This document shows positions 42,979 to 54,087 of a DNA stretch of 64,000 bases, one piece after another; position 1 is the first letter of the stretch, and each line of letters starts with the position of its first letter. The notes beneath the pieces are model-generated. The model was not told where the DNA came from and did not search any database. It saw only the letters and a program-made list of their open reading frames with translations. Position numbers and translations under genes: made by a program. Source of the DNA: Saccharomycopsis crataegensis (lineage: Eukaryota; Ascomycota; Saccharomycetes; Ascoideales; Saccharomycopsidaceae). The DNA is taken from positions 434,001 through 498,000 of the forward strand of contig NW_027043831.1 of NCBI RefSeq assembly GCF_037102585.1, in the 5' to 3' direction.

Positions 42979-45354
42979 TTATTGATCACCCAATCTCACA
43001 GCAGTCATTTTTTTTTTTTTTTTTCTTTCCTTCCACACCGCACTGATCGCTCTTCCAACACTCTCAATATCAAGCATCAAACTAACATGCCCCAAATCAC
43101 TGGAAATCTTCTCCACCACCAAACTTCCAAACCCTTCAATGTTCTCAGGCATTAACCAACGTTGATGGATCACTCCATCCCCCGGCCCAAAGAAAAAATC
43201 CTCATAGTTCCCTTCCATAATATCTTTTTCCCCATCGACAAATACCCCACGCACCGAAGGCACAGCATTACCGTACAATACCGATAATGGAGGATATTGT
43301 TCCTTGAGATCAGGATTAAACTTAAGCTCGTCCAAGAATTTCGCAGTCCGTGAAAGGGTTCGCGATAAATAATCGTACGATTGCTCCCACGTCATTCTAT
43401 AACTTTTCGGCGTCGCCACCGTGGCGGCTTCCCGCTGTTTGGCAGGGAAATATGGCATTTCTAATGACCTTTTTGGTGAAATACTGGGGGTCGCCGAGGT
43501 CAACGAGGCCGAGGTCGATGTCGATGATGCCGGTATAATAATATCCGGCTTGCTAATCCTTGGTAAAAGTTTATTTTCAATCGATGATGCGATCTTAATC
43601 GGTGATGATGACAGCTTTATCGTTTCCAAATTACTTGTCTTGGTCTCAGAAACTTCGAACCCACTGGTTGGACTACCAGTACAAGTGTCACTTTTCCGCA
43701 CCATCATCACCTCTTTTTCTTTCCATAATTTTTCAAACTCTGCTTCAGCCTTCTTTCTTTTCGAGCTCACCAACGGCGATAAATTATAATTCACCCAAGT
43801 GTCAGGATTGAATAAATCCAAATTTATAAACTCTCCCACATTCTTGTCCCAAAAGACATTGCCATGGCGTGGCAAAAATGCAAAACTCGATCTCATGAGA
43901 AAATTCGCTTCATCAGTCAAGATCTGTTTACTCAATAATACCGAATCACCAAATCTGATAGGACCCAAGATGTTAAGACATTCTGACGGAGTGCCAATAT
44001 ACACTAACCCATTAAACAATGTCGGATCTTGATTCATTACGTGGTGGGCCACCAACCCACCCATGGAATGCGCAAGCACAAGCACCCCTTTTCTTTTCTC
44101 GCGAGGCCCTTGATTACTCGGTAACGACTCCAAAAACGTCTTGAACCTCGCCGAAGATATATCCAATGATAATCTCCAGTCGTAACCGAATTCATGGACC
44201 CTTCTGCGACCATCGGCAGCCGAGCTCAATTTCTTGATAAGTTTTTTGGAAATATCAATCGGTCCAACGTTTTTCAACATCCCATCGGCGTAAATTTTCT
44301 GTTCCATTTCATATTCGTCGGCGTCTTCCGGACCCACCACTAAATCAACTTTCCGTAAATTCAAACCAACTTTGATGGGGATCCATAACCTACGATTGGT
44401 TTCTCGATCTCGTAAAATACTTCCCCGATACCCTCCCAAAATCACAATGTCTCCTTCGAGCTCGTCGAAAATCGTGTCGGAATAATAGATCCTGTCCTTG
44501 ATCCGTTGATTGATGATATCGTTCATTGAATTGGTCAATGGTAGAGTACCTTTAATCGCGGTCTTCTTATCGCTTATATAATTCATGGCATCGATGGCAA
44601 TGTTGGGGGTCAACGCTTTTCTAACGGCTCGTAGACGTGAGTTATCGGCGCCTTTGAAATTCTTATAAAGGTACGCCTCTTCAAGAGTTGACAACGAATT
44701 TTTTCTTTGGACTTTTTGCTTGAGTTCTTTGATATCATAATTCTGGGTGTTGATGAATCTGATTGAGCTGTCGTTATTGAAAAATTTTAATTTCGGCAAG
44801 ATCCTAACCGAGCTCGGCAACATGTTCATTAAAGAATCACCAAAGGGTAATGAAAAAGAAAACACTTTGGGACCCTCGTTAATATTATTATTATTATCAT
44901 CATCATCATCAGCATCATCAGCATCAACAACAATATTTGTGGAAGAAGGAATATCACTAGAAGTATGAGATCTTTTAATCGTTGAAACCGTGGTGGACAG
45001 GACTTTTGACCAGGAAAAGTTCCTCAATGTACCTTTTACTTTGATATTTTTCAAATATCCCGTATCAAGGGCGGTGAATCTTCGTTGTGGACGCATTTGT
45101 ATTGGTTGATCCTCATCATGATCATCATTATCTTCTTCTTCGGATTCATTGTCTTCTTCAAGGATGGTGGTGCGGTTTTGTAAAGAAGAACCCCCAATGA
45201 TCGAGGAAGCCATACTATGGGATATATTCCGCAGTAACCTATCATCTGACCGGGGGTTATTATTGAAATGACTATCATTAGAGAGGTCTGATGATTGATC
45301 ATTCGAGTTAATTGTCCCTTGATAATACTCTATTGCTATTTCTTCTCCTTCTTC

Positions 45355-45393
<39 letters not shown>

Positions 45394-45510
45394 TCCGTCA
45401 ATTCCATCGGAATCTTCTTCTGGTCCGATCCAGCGATCTTGGCGCGGTCCAATTTCATCGTCTATCTCGTTATATTGGTCTTGGGAATTAGTGTTACTGG
45501 CAGTATTCAT
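42979..45510 (-). CDS. LCAT-like alpha/beta hydrolase
   Basis: This fungal hydrolase of the lecithin:cholesterol acyltransferase superfamily has 843 residues. An acidic N-terminus carries about 11 consecutive Asp from a GAT/CAT repeat. The hydrolase begins at about residue 355 with DIVILGGYRGSILRD and RLWIPIKVGL. It has the nucleophile elbow GHSMGG near residue 475 (Ser) and GLVYIGTPS after it. A low-complexity Ser/Thr-rich insert (about 600-690) precedes a C-terminal part with GPGDGVIHQRW (a candidate acidic residue) and a late DLGHVSLM (candidate catalytic His). No signal peptide or membrane anchor is evident. Substrate is unknown; a phospholipase or acyltransferase role is inference from the fold. 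Confidence 0.75.
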
Positions 45511-45785
45511 AGTTCATGATACTACTTTGATGACTTAGGCAAAAGATCGTAGTATTTCCGATACCTCCTCTTTTTTTTTTTTTAGGTTTTTGGTTTTGCT
45601 ATTTTTTGTGTAAATGATTTTCAAATTTTTTTTTTTTTTTTTGCTTCACCTCAGTGAACATTTTACAAGGATCAGCCAGTCCTTCAAAAACTGCTGGCGA
45701 AACATTAAAGGAAAAATATAGAATGTATATTATATATAGTCCTCCCTCAAAATAGCTTTTGAAGAATCTTATTCAAATATTCTAA

Positions 45786-47256
45786 TTACTTGGTACCCGT
45801 TGACTCAAATACTAGTGATTTATCTGTCATGAGAGAATCTAAGAATTCCATTTGACAGAATGCCACTGCAGGATAAGCCAGATATCTTTCTTTCTGATAG
45901 TTTCTTTCGTCTACTTGAGGATGCATAGAAATAAAATCTTTGGGGACTAGATAGTCTTGATTCATTATCTGGTGGTTATTATCCATCGCTAAATGGGAGT
46001 TAATAATAGTTCCAATCCCTAAATTTGGCTGTTCTGGAGGGCACTCATTACTGCTACTGTTGAATATCTCATTTAATTCATGTCCCAAAATGGTGCTTTG
46101 CTGATCAATAGTGTATTGATTCTCACTCTTCATAATTTTCATCGATTCCAGATATTTTGAGAAGATATTTTCATCTTCATCAATTTTGTCTTGATTTTGG
46201 TACTCAACATAGAATGGTAGAGGGAGTAAATCAGTTTGTGATGGGAAGGACAGTCCATCGCACTTAAGTAAATCTTGGTCCAAAAATCCAGTGAATTCAC
46301 TGCTTTCCTGAGCCCCCATATTAATTTCTTGAGAGCATATTGTATTTTCTTCAATAAGTTTCAAGGATAAAAGTAGATTTTCATTCTTTGAAGTTTCTTT
46401 CTCTTTCGTGCTGATCTTTCTTTTCTTTTTAGTAGTTGATTTTGAAACGGAAAATTTAGAAAGAAATAACTTCTCTGGTCTTCCAGTTAGTTTTTCTGAA
46501 TTTTTTTTTGAATTTCTTTTCTTTTCTTTGTTTTCAAACTCATAGTGCCTTGAATTTTTTTTAGTAATCTGTTGTGTCTGCTCTTTGGTGTATGATGTTG
46601 AACACAAATCAACATATTGTTTATCATTATTCAAAATTGAGCGCAGTTCGATGTTTTGTGGAGAGATTTTTCTCGTATTCTGTCTATGGTTCGTATTTCC
46701 TTTTATAGACTCAAGCATAATCTTCTCCTTAAAGTTTTTTGTTTTGAATCTCAACAGATCATTTGGAAACTTTTCTTGATGCCAGAGATTCTCAAAATAA
46801 GCTAAGTACTCAAAATAGTATCTAAAGTTATTGTCAGATTCTTTCCAAATCTAGATAATGTTAATAAAAGCTATATGCAAGAGTTTGATGTATCGTACAA
46901 AATACAATGCAGCTTTGACATACCTTCGCTGCAGCCTTGGATATAGAGGCATTTGAAATCTCTTCTTCTTCTCTAAGATATTTGCTGATGATATTTCTGG
47001 CAATGATAAACTGATTTCTTGGCCGAAAGCTCATCGATATTGCTTTTTCCTGCAGAGAGATAGGCGTAACTACTGTAGAGTTTATGGATTGTTGTTCACA
47101 GCTAATTATTTTATAGGTTTCATAGCTCACTTTTTTCACAGCATCGTTCTTTTTAACAGAAGGAAACTTTGTCTTTGAAAGTACAAGTTTTGGTATCTTT
47201 TCATCTTTCTTTGGAATTTTGAAGGTGAGTGAATAAATTTCTCCAGACGAATACAT
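45786..47256 (-). CDS. MATA2: Mating-type protein a2 (MATa2), HMG box, one intron
   Basis: This HMG-box regulator of a-cell identity has the gene model (minus strand) exon 1 47256-46924, exon 2 46850-45786, giving 465 residues. The 73-nt intron has GTATGT, a TATTAAC branch and CTAG, in phase 0, and splits the HMG box after residue 111. Spliced, the box (about 78-145) reads SFRPRNQFIIARNIISKY, SISKAAAK, then IWKESDNN, FRYYFEYLAY and HQEKFP, the MATA_HMG pattern. The long C-terminal region (about 150-465) is Lys/Asn/Ser-rich with acidic patches and unrecognised; many yeast a2 proteins are much shorter. The ATG is the first in frame. It is divergent to MATa1, supporting the assignment. Confidence 0.85.
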
Positions 47257-48130
47257 TTTAGCCAGATGTGAATGTAACAAAGTGGAACCAAATGGATAAT
47301 AATGTGCCTAATTTTATTTTGAATATACCAATAAATCTTCTCACAAATTTTACGAGAGCTTTCCATTCATATAAATAAGTAAATGTTACTGGTTTTTTTT
47401 TAGAGGATCAGTAGAGTCTCGCCTCATTTGGGGAGATATGTCTTCGCATGTCAGCTATCAGTGAGTGTTCAAACACAGAATAGATTGAGATATCTAAAAT
47501 ATGAGGATATGATAATATTTTGCACAGTGAATTATAATTAATATCAAATCAAGACAGCTGCTCAAAATATGTATTGTATTATTTCTCAAGATTCTGTAAA
47601 GTATAAACTGAATTATTTGGAGTAGTTATTATTTATTTATTTTACTGTTGTTTGGGAAGGTCTCTATCTCCCAGGTCTTGCGACATGTCTGGTTAATGTA
47701 GCCCCAAATCAAAAAATGCGGGGCGGCATTACACCATAATAAGAAAGAATGCTTCAGAGCTCTCTAAACGGGACTCATTTTCTGCTAAAACATTTGTGAA
47801 ATGATTTTAGCCTGTGTGGTAGATCACACAGACATACTATCCTAATCATTTCTCCTGAAATAACCTCGATGTTTTTTAGTATAAAAAACAAAAGAGTGAG
47901 TGTCAATCATGCAACTTAGCGGCTAAGAACGAAAGAGCATCGTAAATGTCTCAAATTAAAAGCCTCCTTAAATTTTTGACCATAATTTAAGAAAAAAAAA
48001 AAGGATAAGAGAAGAGAATGTGAGATAACTTCCCAAGAGATTTCTTATAATTAGAGGTCTCTCTGTCTTTCCAATAAACACCTTAATCTCAATTCTCCTC
48101 TATTGAATACTATAAACCAGAGCTCCAACA
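47257..48130. promoter_or_regulatory. Divergent MATa2/MATa1 promoter
   Basis: This 874-bp AT-rich region is shared by the two mating genes. It contains a 7+6+7 inverted repeat (listed separately), a GC-rich patch near 47715 (GCGGGGCGGC) and TATA-like TAGTATAAAA at 47878-47887. No perfect Mcm1 site or alpha2 site was recognised. Confidence 0.6.
47812..47831. promoter_or_regulatory. Inverted repeat in the MATa divergent promoter
   Basis: CTGTGTG, six bases, then its exact reverse complement CACACAG. It lies 300 bp upstream of the MATa1 ATG and 556 bp upstream of that of MATa2. It could bind a dimeric regulator. The partner is unknown. Confidence 0.5.
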
Positions 48131-48895
48131 ATGAAATTTAGCGAAACGACTGCAATCACCGTTGGTAATATCTCTAGAACTTTGGATCGAGGCATGAAGC
48201 TCATCTTGGAAGTCACAAGTGCTCCAAAAAAAAATCAGTTTTCAGAATTTCCATTTTATGAAGGGCGAAAGCTTTGTGACATTCCTGTTCTTTCAGATCA
48301 GCTTAAAAAAGATTATAAGCGGTCAATTGAAATGTATCAGAAATCATTAGAAGAAACTATAAAGGTGAGCATATATAATTTATTTTGATTTCAAATGGCT
48401 CATACTAACAATTTGAGCAGCTTTCTCAAGGTAGTACAAATGTAAATGGATACATTTTTGCAGATAGGAATATAATTTTCAAGAGATTTGAAAAAGAATT
48501 GATGTGTCATATCTACATAATAGAATCAGAATTAATGAGAGATGAAATAATTTTATCAAAATTAAAATATTTCTTACAATCGAACAATGTTAATGCCGAT
48601 GCTTTTATTGAAGCTCACAATAACGAAAAAAAGAAATCAGGTAGAACCAGATACTCCAAAAGAACTACAACCTATTTAGAATCTGTTTTCCAGAAGAAGA
48701 GAAAATTGAATGCCAAAGAGCGAACAAAAATGTCTAAAGAGTCAGGATTGACTGGGAAACAAGTCAGAGTTTGGGTAAGCACAACTCGAACTATTTTGAA
48801 TGAATATTAAATACTTGAATACTAACAAAGATTAATAGCTTACTAATAGAAGAGCCAGAGGTGGCCCATCCACTACTCCGGAAATAACAACATGA
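48131..48895 (+). CDS. MATA1: Mating-type protein a1 (MATa1), homeodomain, two introns
   Basis: This homeodomain partner of alpha2 represses haploid genes in diploids. The gene model is exons 48131-48364, 48421-48774 and 48839-48895, giving 214 residues. Both introns are phase 0, each with a perfect TACTAAC (48403-48409 and 48820-48826) and GTGAGC or GTAAGC. The homeodomain (about 153-208) reads YLESVFQKKRKLNAKER, GLTGKQVRVW then LTNRRARGG across intron 2. S. cerevisiae MATa1 has an intron at this same QVRVW position. The sequence lacks the three-residue TALE insertion of alpha2, so a1 is the better call. The ATG is in a good context (ACAATGAAA). Confidence 0.9.
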
Positions 48896-49265
48896 TTACA
48901 AACGACTTGGGGTATGTTGCAATCGTTCTGTTTTCCTCTTTTTCTTTTTTTTGCTTTCTCATTAAAACCTGTTACCATTTAGTGATACTATGGAAGTATT
49001 TAACATTATATGTTTCTTTTTACTAATCTTAATACTCAAAAGGAATAAATCAATTGGCTTATTACGAGGGTTGTAGTTTTATAAAATGTTACTAGAAGCA
49101 AATCACATTAACAAAAGATAAGAACATCAAAGATTTTCAATAAGTATATCAAATTAAATGGTTCGTATTAAAGCCTAGTAATAAAAAAATTGAAAGTCTT
49201 TCTAAATAAGAACTTAAAAGAAAAAAAAAGCAGCTATCTAAAAAGAAAGGTTACCTAAACACGAA
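48896..49265. other. Convergent gap MATa1 / SLA2
   Basis: This 370-bp AT-rich gap marks the SLA2-side border of the mating locus. No inverted repeat or second cassette is visible in it. Confidence 0.6.
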
Positions 49266-52200
49266 CTAATAATCCTCATCAGCCTCACTATCACTGTCAT
49301 CTTGATAACTGTATTTTCTTATCTCCCCTAATCTTTTTCTAGCAGCGCTAAGGGAGTTTTCAAGTTTGACGATTTCCGCTTGTTGTTGCATTTCGGCTTT
49401 TCTATTATCAAGAATACTCAATTTTGAGAAATCCACATCATTTTCCACAGCGTGCGATTTGGCAATCATCGCTTGCACTTGACTAACAAGGGCTTTACAC
49501 GCCATCGACACTGTTTTACTTGCTTCTTCCAAACGGTCTTGGGTCTTGGATGCCGAGGTGGCTTTGACTCTGGCGGCGGCCACTAATTGGACAGTAGACG
49601 CAGCCACTTCATTAGAGGCAACAATCAATTCTTCGTGCGAGTTGGTTTGTCCAAGACATCCATCGGCGGTTTTAATCAAGATATTGGTGGCGGCGGCGAC
49701 GGATTTGGCAGCAGAAATCATCCCTTCGGTCCATTTGTTATGTTTCTTGTAGAATTGGGCTCTGGTACTAGAACCTTTCCCATTAGCGACAATTTCATTT
49801 TGTGTATCAGTGGCGGCTTGGATCAATAAACTAATCGCGTTGGTAATAGCAATTGCTGCAGCAAGGATCGCTTTGTTGATTTCCATATTGATTGGATCAA
49901 GGGCTGCAAGTTGTTTACTGCTCAATAAGCTTGTCAAATGAGAGGTCGCGGCAGCAATGGCTTGGGCAGCAGAATTCATTTCATCATCAACCAATTTATC
50001 TAATTCACCTTTAAGTTCGATCTTTGGCGCCAAAGTTTCTGCCAATTCCGATAACTCGGTCAATCTTTCATGGATTTCAAGCACCCCATTGATAACAGTA
50101 TCAGTTTTGGTTTCATCAGAATCGCCTTCCAAATTCTCATTGAGTAAATCATCAAGGTAATCCATGGCGGTTTCCGCAATCAATCTGGCAGAGGCAAGAA
50201 TGGATTCAGACAATTGTTCAGTTTTTGATAATCTGATTACCCCTTTGGAGTTCAAAATCACATCGGAAATCGCAGTAGAGAACCCGGAGACAGTAGAAAT
50301 GATGGCAGCATGATTGCCGCCTGGACCATCGGCAATGAAATTATTGAACGCGGTACCGAAATCTTGGGCCAAAACCCCGGCTTTTTCAATGATCGATAAC
50401 AAATAAGCTGGGGAAGAGTTCTGATTACCGGTTTGCATTGGCGAGTCCAATTCAAATAAGCTATCTTGAATTCTTGCAATCCCGCTCTTTAAAATCGAAT
50501 CAACAATGCTAATGAGTTTTTGGAGATGAGCCTCTAACACTGCATCAATTTGTTCGTCAAGGGCATCATCACCGGCCTTTTTAGATTCTGCTAATTGTTT
50601 GATAGTATCATCCATAGTTTGTTGTAAGATTTCAATTTCTTCTTCTTTTTCACGCAATTTATCTTCAACTTCTGGTGACATTCCATCCACTTGCTTGAAT
50701 TTCTGTTGTAAATCGTCAATTTCCTTTTTATGAGCCGAGAAAATCGCGGTTAAATTAGAAGATTGGTTTTTCTCCACGGAATCTAAATTGTCTTTCAAAG
50801 TTCTGATTTCCAATTCCAATCTGTCAATTTGAGTATCTTTGGCCCCTCTCAACTTGTCAAGTTCCAATCTTGCACGATCACGTTCGCGGATCAAATCTGC
50901 CAATTCGATGTTTTTGGCCTTCATGTCGCGCTCCATTTTTTCACGCTTGTCAATGGCTTCTTGTGATGACGCGGCCTTTTGTTGCAATTTCTTGTACTTA
51001 TTCAACAAATTCAAATGTTCTTGTCTCAATTGACTGTACAACTTGGCCAACGATTCATACTTATTTTTCCACAAGTTGATTTGTTCTTGAATACTGTTGA
51101 TCATTTGATCTTTCGAGGCGATTTGTTGAGTAGCAGCTTGGTTGGCATTGAGAACGTCTTGCTCCAATTGTTTGACTCTTTGATCGTATGATTGCAATAA
51201 TAATTGATCTTGATCATATTGGTTCTTAACCGATAACAAATCTCTTTCCAATTCTGCCACCCGCCCTTGAGCTTGCTGGTGGAACATCGCTTGTTGTTGA
51301 TTAACTTGTTGTTGGGCCAATTCGGCTCTTTGTTGCTCAAACATTTGTTGTTGACGGAGTTGTTCCTGTTGTTGGGCCAAGATCTGCGCCTCTCTTTCTT
51401 GCGCCAATCTAGCTTGTTCGGCCTCGGAGTTTTCTTGTTGGTTTTGCCAGAAGTCAATCCCGGTTGGTTGGCCAATAAGCCTATCAGGAGTTTCTTCTTT
51501 TGGAGGAGGAGCAGGGGCAGCAACTGGTGAAGGTTCTTTTGGAGGAGTGGCACGACGTTGGCCAGTTTCTTCATCCACAAACAAATCTGGGGCATCGATA
51601 CTAAGCTTTGGCACGTTGATCAACGAGGTTAAATAACGAATCGACGAACAATCCGCGTAAAACTCGTATAACCTGGCGTGTTGAGAATTATATCTTTGTC
51701 TCAATGGTTCCAACGCCTCGTCCGAACCGGTGGATTGATGCATGGCTCTGAGCATCGAGGTGACAAACTTGTAAATCCCGTAGGACTCAGTGAGTAATGG
51801 CACAAGGGCAGAGATTTTACATTCCGACCCCCTATCGTGGGAAATGCTGGCAAAAATCACTCTTTGTAAATCATCGATCGCATCTTGCAACGACATCAAA
51901 TCAAGAATGGCTTCGTACCCCTCATTTGGATCGGAAACGGCCCTCAAAGAAATGTATTCCTCGTACTCGAAGGTCCCGTTAAATTCCTTGTATTTCCTAT
52001 GGAAGGCCAATTTTTGCATCAAGAACTGGTCATATTCGCGGATAAGTTTGCCATAGCCCTTGAACCCTTCGCCGTGAAAGATCTTGCCTAATCCATCAAT
52101 AAAATCCCGGTTTCTTTGGGCATCTCTGAGAGTAACTTGGTGGCCCTCTTGTAACACTTTGTGGATAACAATCAATGCTTTGAACACCTGGACCTCGTCG

Positions 52201-52352
52201 GTTTGAATTGGGGTGATTCTCAACGACTGCCAGAACGGTTTCGAGTCCCGATGGTCCCACGTGTAGACGATACACGCTCTGACGTGTTTACGTTTGGGAG
52301 CGGTCTCGTCCACAGAGCAGGCCTTCTTGACATTGACGGAGATGTCTACCAT
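49266..52352 (-). CDS. SLA2: Endocytic adaptor Sla2/End4 (HIP1R family)
   Basis: This protein (1028 residues) links clathrin/PtdIns(4,5)P2 membranes to actin at endocytic patches. It has an N-terminal ANTH domain (about 1-270: VKKACSVDETAPKRKHVR, then FWQSLRITPIQTDEVQVFKA, FHRKYKEFNGTFEYEEY). A Pro-rich linker, a Gln-rich coiled coil (about 300-620) and a C-terminal THATCH/I-LWEQ actin-binding module (about 760-1000: ARAQFYKKHNKWTEGMISAAK, quoted in part, and NEVAASTVQLVAAARVKA) follow. Length fits yeast Sla2 (968). SLA2 flanks MAT in a great many ascomycetes, which supports the neighbouring mating-gene calls. It is divergent from ASA1, with a 217-bp gap. Confidence 0.97.
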   Translation of the reverse strand: MVDISVNVKKACSVDETAPKRKHVRACIVYTWDHRDSKPFWQSLRITPIQTDEVQVFKALIVIHKVLQEGHQVTLRDAQRNRDFIDGLGKIFHGEGFKGYGKLIREYDQFLMQKLAFHRKYKEFNGTFEYEEYISLRAVSDPNEGYEAILDLMSLQDAIDDLQRVIFASISHDRGSECKISALVPLLTESYGIYKFVTSMLRAMHQSTGSDEALEPLRQRYNSQHARLYEFYADCSSIRYLTSLINVPKLSIDAPDLFVDEETGQRRATPPKEPSPVAAPAPPPKEETPDRLIGQPTGIDFWQNQQENSEAEQARLAQEREAQILAQQQEQLRQQQMFEQQRAELAQQQVNQQQAMFHQQAQGRVAELERDLLSVKNQYDQDQLLLQSYDQRVKQLEQDVLNANQAATQQIASKDQMINSIQEQINLWKNKYESLAKLYSQLRQEHLNLLNKYKKLQQKAASSQEAIDKREKMERDMKAKNIELADLIRERDRARLELDKLRGAKDTQIDRLELEIRTLKDNLDSVEKNQSSNLTAIFSAHKKEIDDLQQKFKQVDGMSPEVEDKLREKEEEIEILQQTMDDTIKQLAESKKAGDDALDEQIDAVLEAHLQKLISIVDSILKSGIARIQDSLFELDSPMQTGNQNSSPAYLLSIIEKAGVLAQDFGTAFNNFIADGPGGNHAAIISTVSGFSTAISDVILNSKGVIRLSKTEQLSESILASARLIAETAMDYLDDLLNENLEGDSDETKTDTVINGVLEIHERLTELSELAETLAPKIELKGELDKLVDDEMNSAAQAIAAATSHLTSLLSSKQLAALDPINMEINKAILAAAIAITNAISLLIQAATDTQNEIVANGKGSSTRAQFYKKHNKWTEGMISAAKSVAAATNILIKTADGCLGQTNSHEELIVASNEVAASTVQLVAAARVKATSASKTQDRLEEASKTVSMACKALVSQVQAMIAKSHAVENDVDFSKLSILDNRKAEMQQQAEIVKLENSLSAARKRLGEIRKYSYQDDSDSEADEDY

Positions 52353-52569
52353 GGCTTGACTTGGTGGATGTTATATATGATTGTGTGTGTAATGACAGAA
52401 TGATTATTATTAGGTGTCAGATGGAATAATAATTGAAAGCGTTCGATAAAGGGGGACTTGTTTGTCATGTGATCAGCACAAAAAAATGTTGCACCAAAGG
52501 AAGTTCTATACCAGAAGTATATCATCTTCTAGAGAAAAGGTTAATATTGTTATATATACTACCCAACAA

Positions 52570-54087
52570 ATGGCCAGGACTGGCAATTTGAAGTTCACTC
52601 TAAGATCCCATGATTGTCCAGTAACGGTTCTCGAGTATTTCTATTCCCCCAACCACTATTCACAAACCAATCAATTGCTATCGACAACCTTGATCTCCGG
52701 GGATGAGACAGGAACTTTAGTATGGTGGAACTTGAATACCAGAAGACCAATACTTAAATGGAAGGCTCATGATAATAATATTCTCTCAGTGAAACAACTC
52801 GGGCTTCAATGGAGGATTTCCGAAGAAAACCACGATTGTTTGATCCCGGTGTTTGGTGATTATTTTGGATTATTAATGACCCATTCTAGAGATAATACCA
52901 TGAAACTTTGGGATTTAGCAAGCTATATCAACAATACCACTAGTGTTATACCATCTGGTAATGGTCCAACTGCAAATGTGGTGGAATTGACTCCGGTGCT
53001 CGTGGAGCAAATCAATTCGTTGAATTTTTGCAATATTGATGTGCTAAATGATAGATTTTGTTCATTGAATCGTCTTAATCCGGATTTTTTCGATGTGACA
53101 GTGGTCAATTATGACTCTAAAACCAGGGAGTACTCGACCGAAATGATGTTTGAAAGTATCGATCCAGGAATCCTTGTGAAGAACATTAGCCTCAAGATGT
53201 CATCTTCGGAATTGAAAAAACTCAAAAAATTGGGGATCATCATGAAACTTAAGTGGATCTCCCCAACCCAACTAGTGTTGGGATTTGAAAGTGGCCATTT
53301 ACTCACGTTATATTTCCCACCAAATACTAAAAGTTTGACATACATCGATGATCGGAAAATCCAACAACTTGAGGATATGCTCAATGTCGATAATCTCGAA
53401 TCGACGTACCAACGAATAGCCGAAGGTAATACCGATGCCATTGCTCATATCATTTATGGGGATACGACTTCGGGTTCAGGAATTGTTGTGAATGAGATCA
53501 ATTCTTTCCATTATCCGAATCCCATTTTAGATATCGCCATGGATATGAAACATTGCCAATTGTTGGTATCCTCAACGGGGTCCAAGTTGATGGTGTCGAG
53601 AATTCTGAATATTGTGCTGGAAGTAAAGGAAATTAATGATGATTATGAGTTGCTGGTAGACTTAAAATCTATTGGGATATCCTCAGTGGATACGAGAATC
53701 GATGATTTGGTGGCAGTGACGTTCTGGAACGGTCAAGTAAAGTTTTACCAACAGGTTGTCGATACGAATAATAATCGTGATCTAAATAAACTCCCGTTCA
53801 AAATTACCAAGGAAAAAGCACATATTGCAAAAGAGTTTTCTGCCAACCCTAACGATCCGGAAATTTTGGCGAATAAACAAATTCGGAGGTTTAAATCAAA
53901 TGTGGTTAGGGTTGCTAAAGTTCAGTCATTGAAAAGTTTAAATGAGTTGGCCCGGGATTATAAAGCTGCTAATGTGAAGGATTTACTTTCTTACAAGAGG
54001 TTTTTGAAAGATATGGCCAACCATTGGGTAGCGGTGGCGTATGATGATGGATCTGTGGAATTACATGAGGTGGGGATAGCTGAATAA
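52570..54087 (+). CDS. ASA1: ASTRA-associated WD40 protein Asa1
   Basis: This WD40 protein of the ASTRA/TTT (Tra1-Tti1-Tel2) chaperone group has 505 residues. The N-terminal repeats are diagnostic: LRSHDCPVTVLEYF, LISGDETGTLVWWNLNTRRP, KWKAHDNNILSV, then THSRDNTMKLWDL. The propeller closes with VAVTFWNGQVKFY and a final WVAVAYDDGSVELHE. The middle is longer than in S. cerevisiae Asa1 (443 residues). The start is placed at the ATG before ARTGNLKF; the reading frame is open 36 codons further upstream with one more ATG (52486), so a longer form cannot be excluded. Confidence 0.85.
   Translation: MARTGNLKFTLRSHDCPVTVLEYFYSPNHYSQTNQLLSTTLISGDETGTLVWWNLNTRRPILKWKAHDNNILSVKQLGLQWRISEENHDCLIPVFGDYFGLLMTHSRDNTMKLWDLASYINNTTSVIPSGNGPTANVVELTPVLVEQINSLNFCNIDVLNDRFCSLNRLNPDFFDVTVVNYDSKTREYSTEMMFESIDPGILVKNISLKMSSSELKKLKKLGIIMKLKWISPTQLVLGFESGHLLTLYFPPNTKSLTYIDDRKIQQLEDMLNVDNLESTYQRIAEGNTDAIAHIIYGDTTSGSGIVVNEINSFHYPNPILDIAMDMKHCQLLVSSTGSKLMVSRILNIVLEVKEINDDYELLVDLKSIGISSVDTRIDDLVAVTFWNGQVKFYQQVVDTNNNRDLNKLPFKITKEKAHIAKEFSANPNDPEILANKQIRRFKSNVVRVAKVQSLKSLNELARDYKAANVKDLLSYKRFLKDMANHWVAVAYDDGSVELHEVGIAE

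Noticed and set aside
45786-48895. Whether the mating genes are alpha type
   Set aside because: The homeodomain lacks the TALE insertion and has the a1 intron position, and the partner is an HMG-box protein rather than an alpha-box protein.
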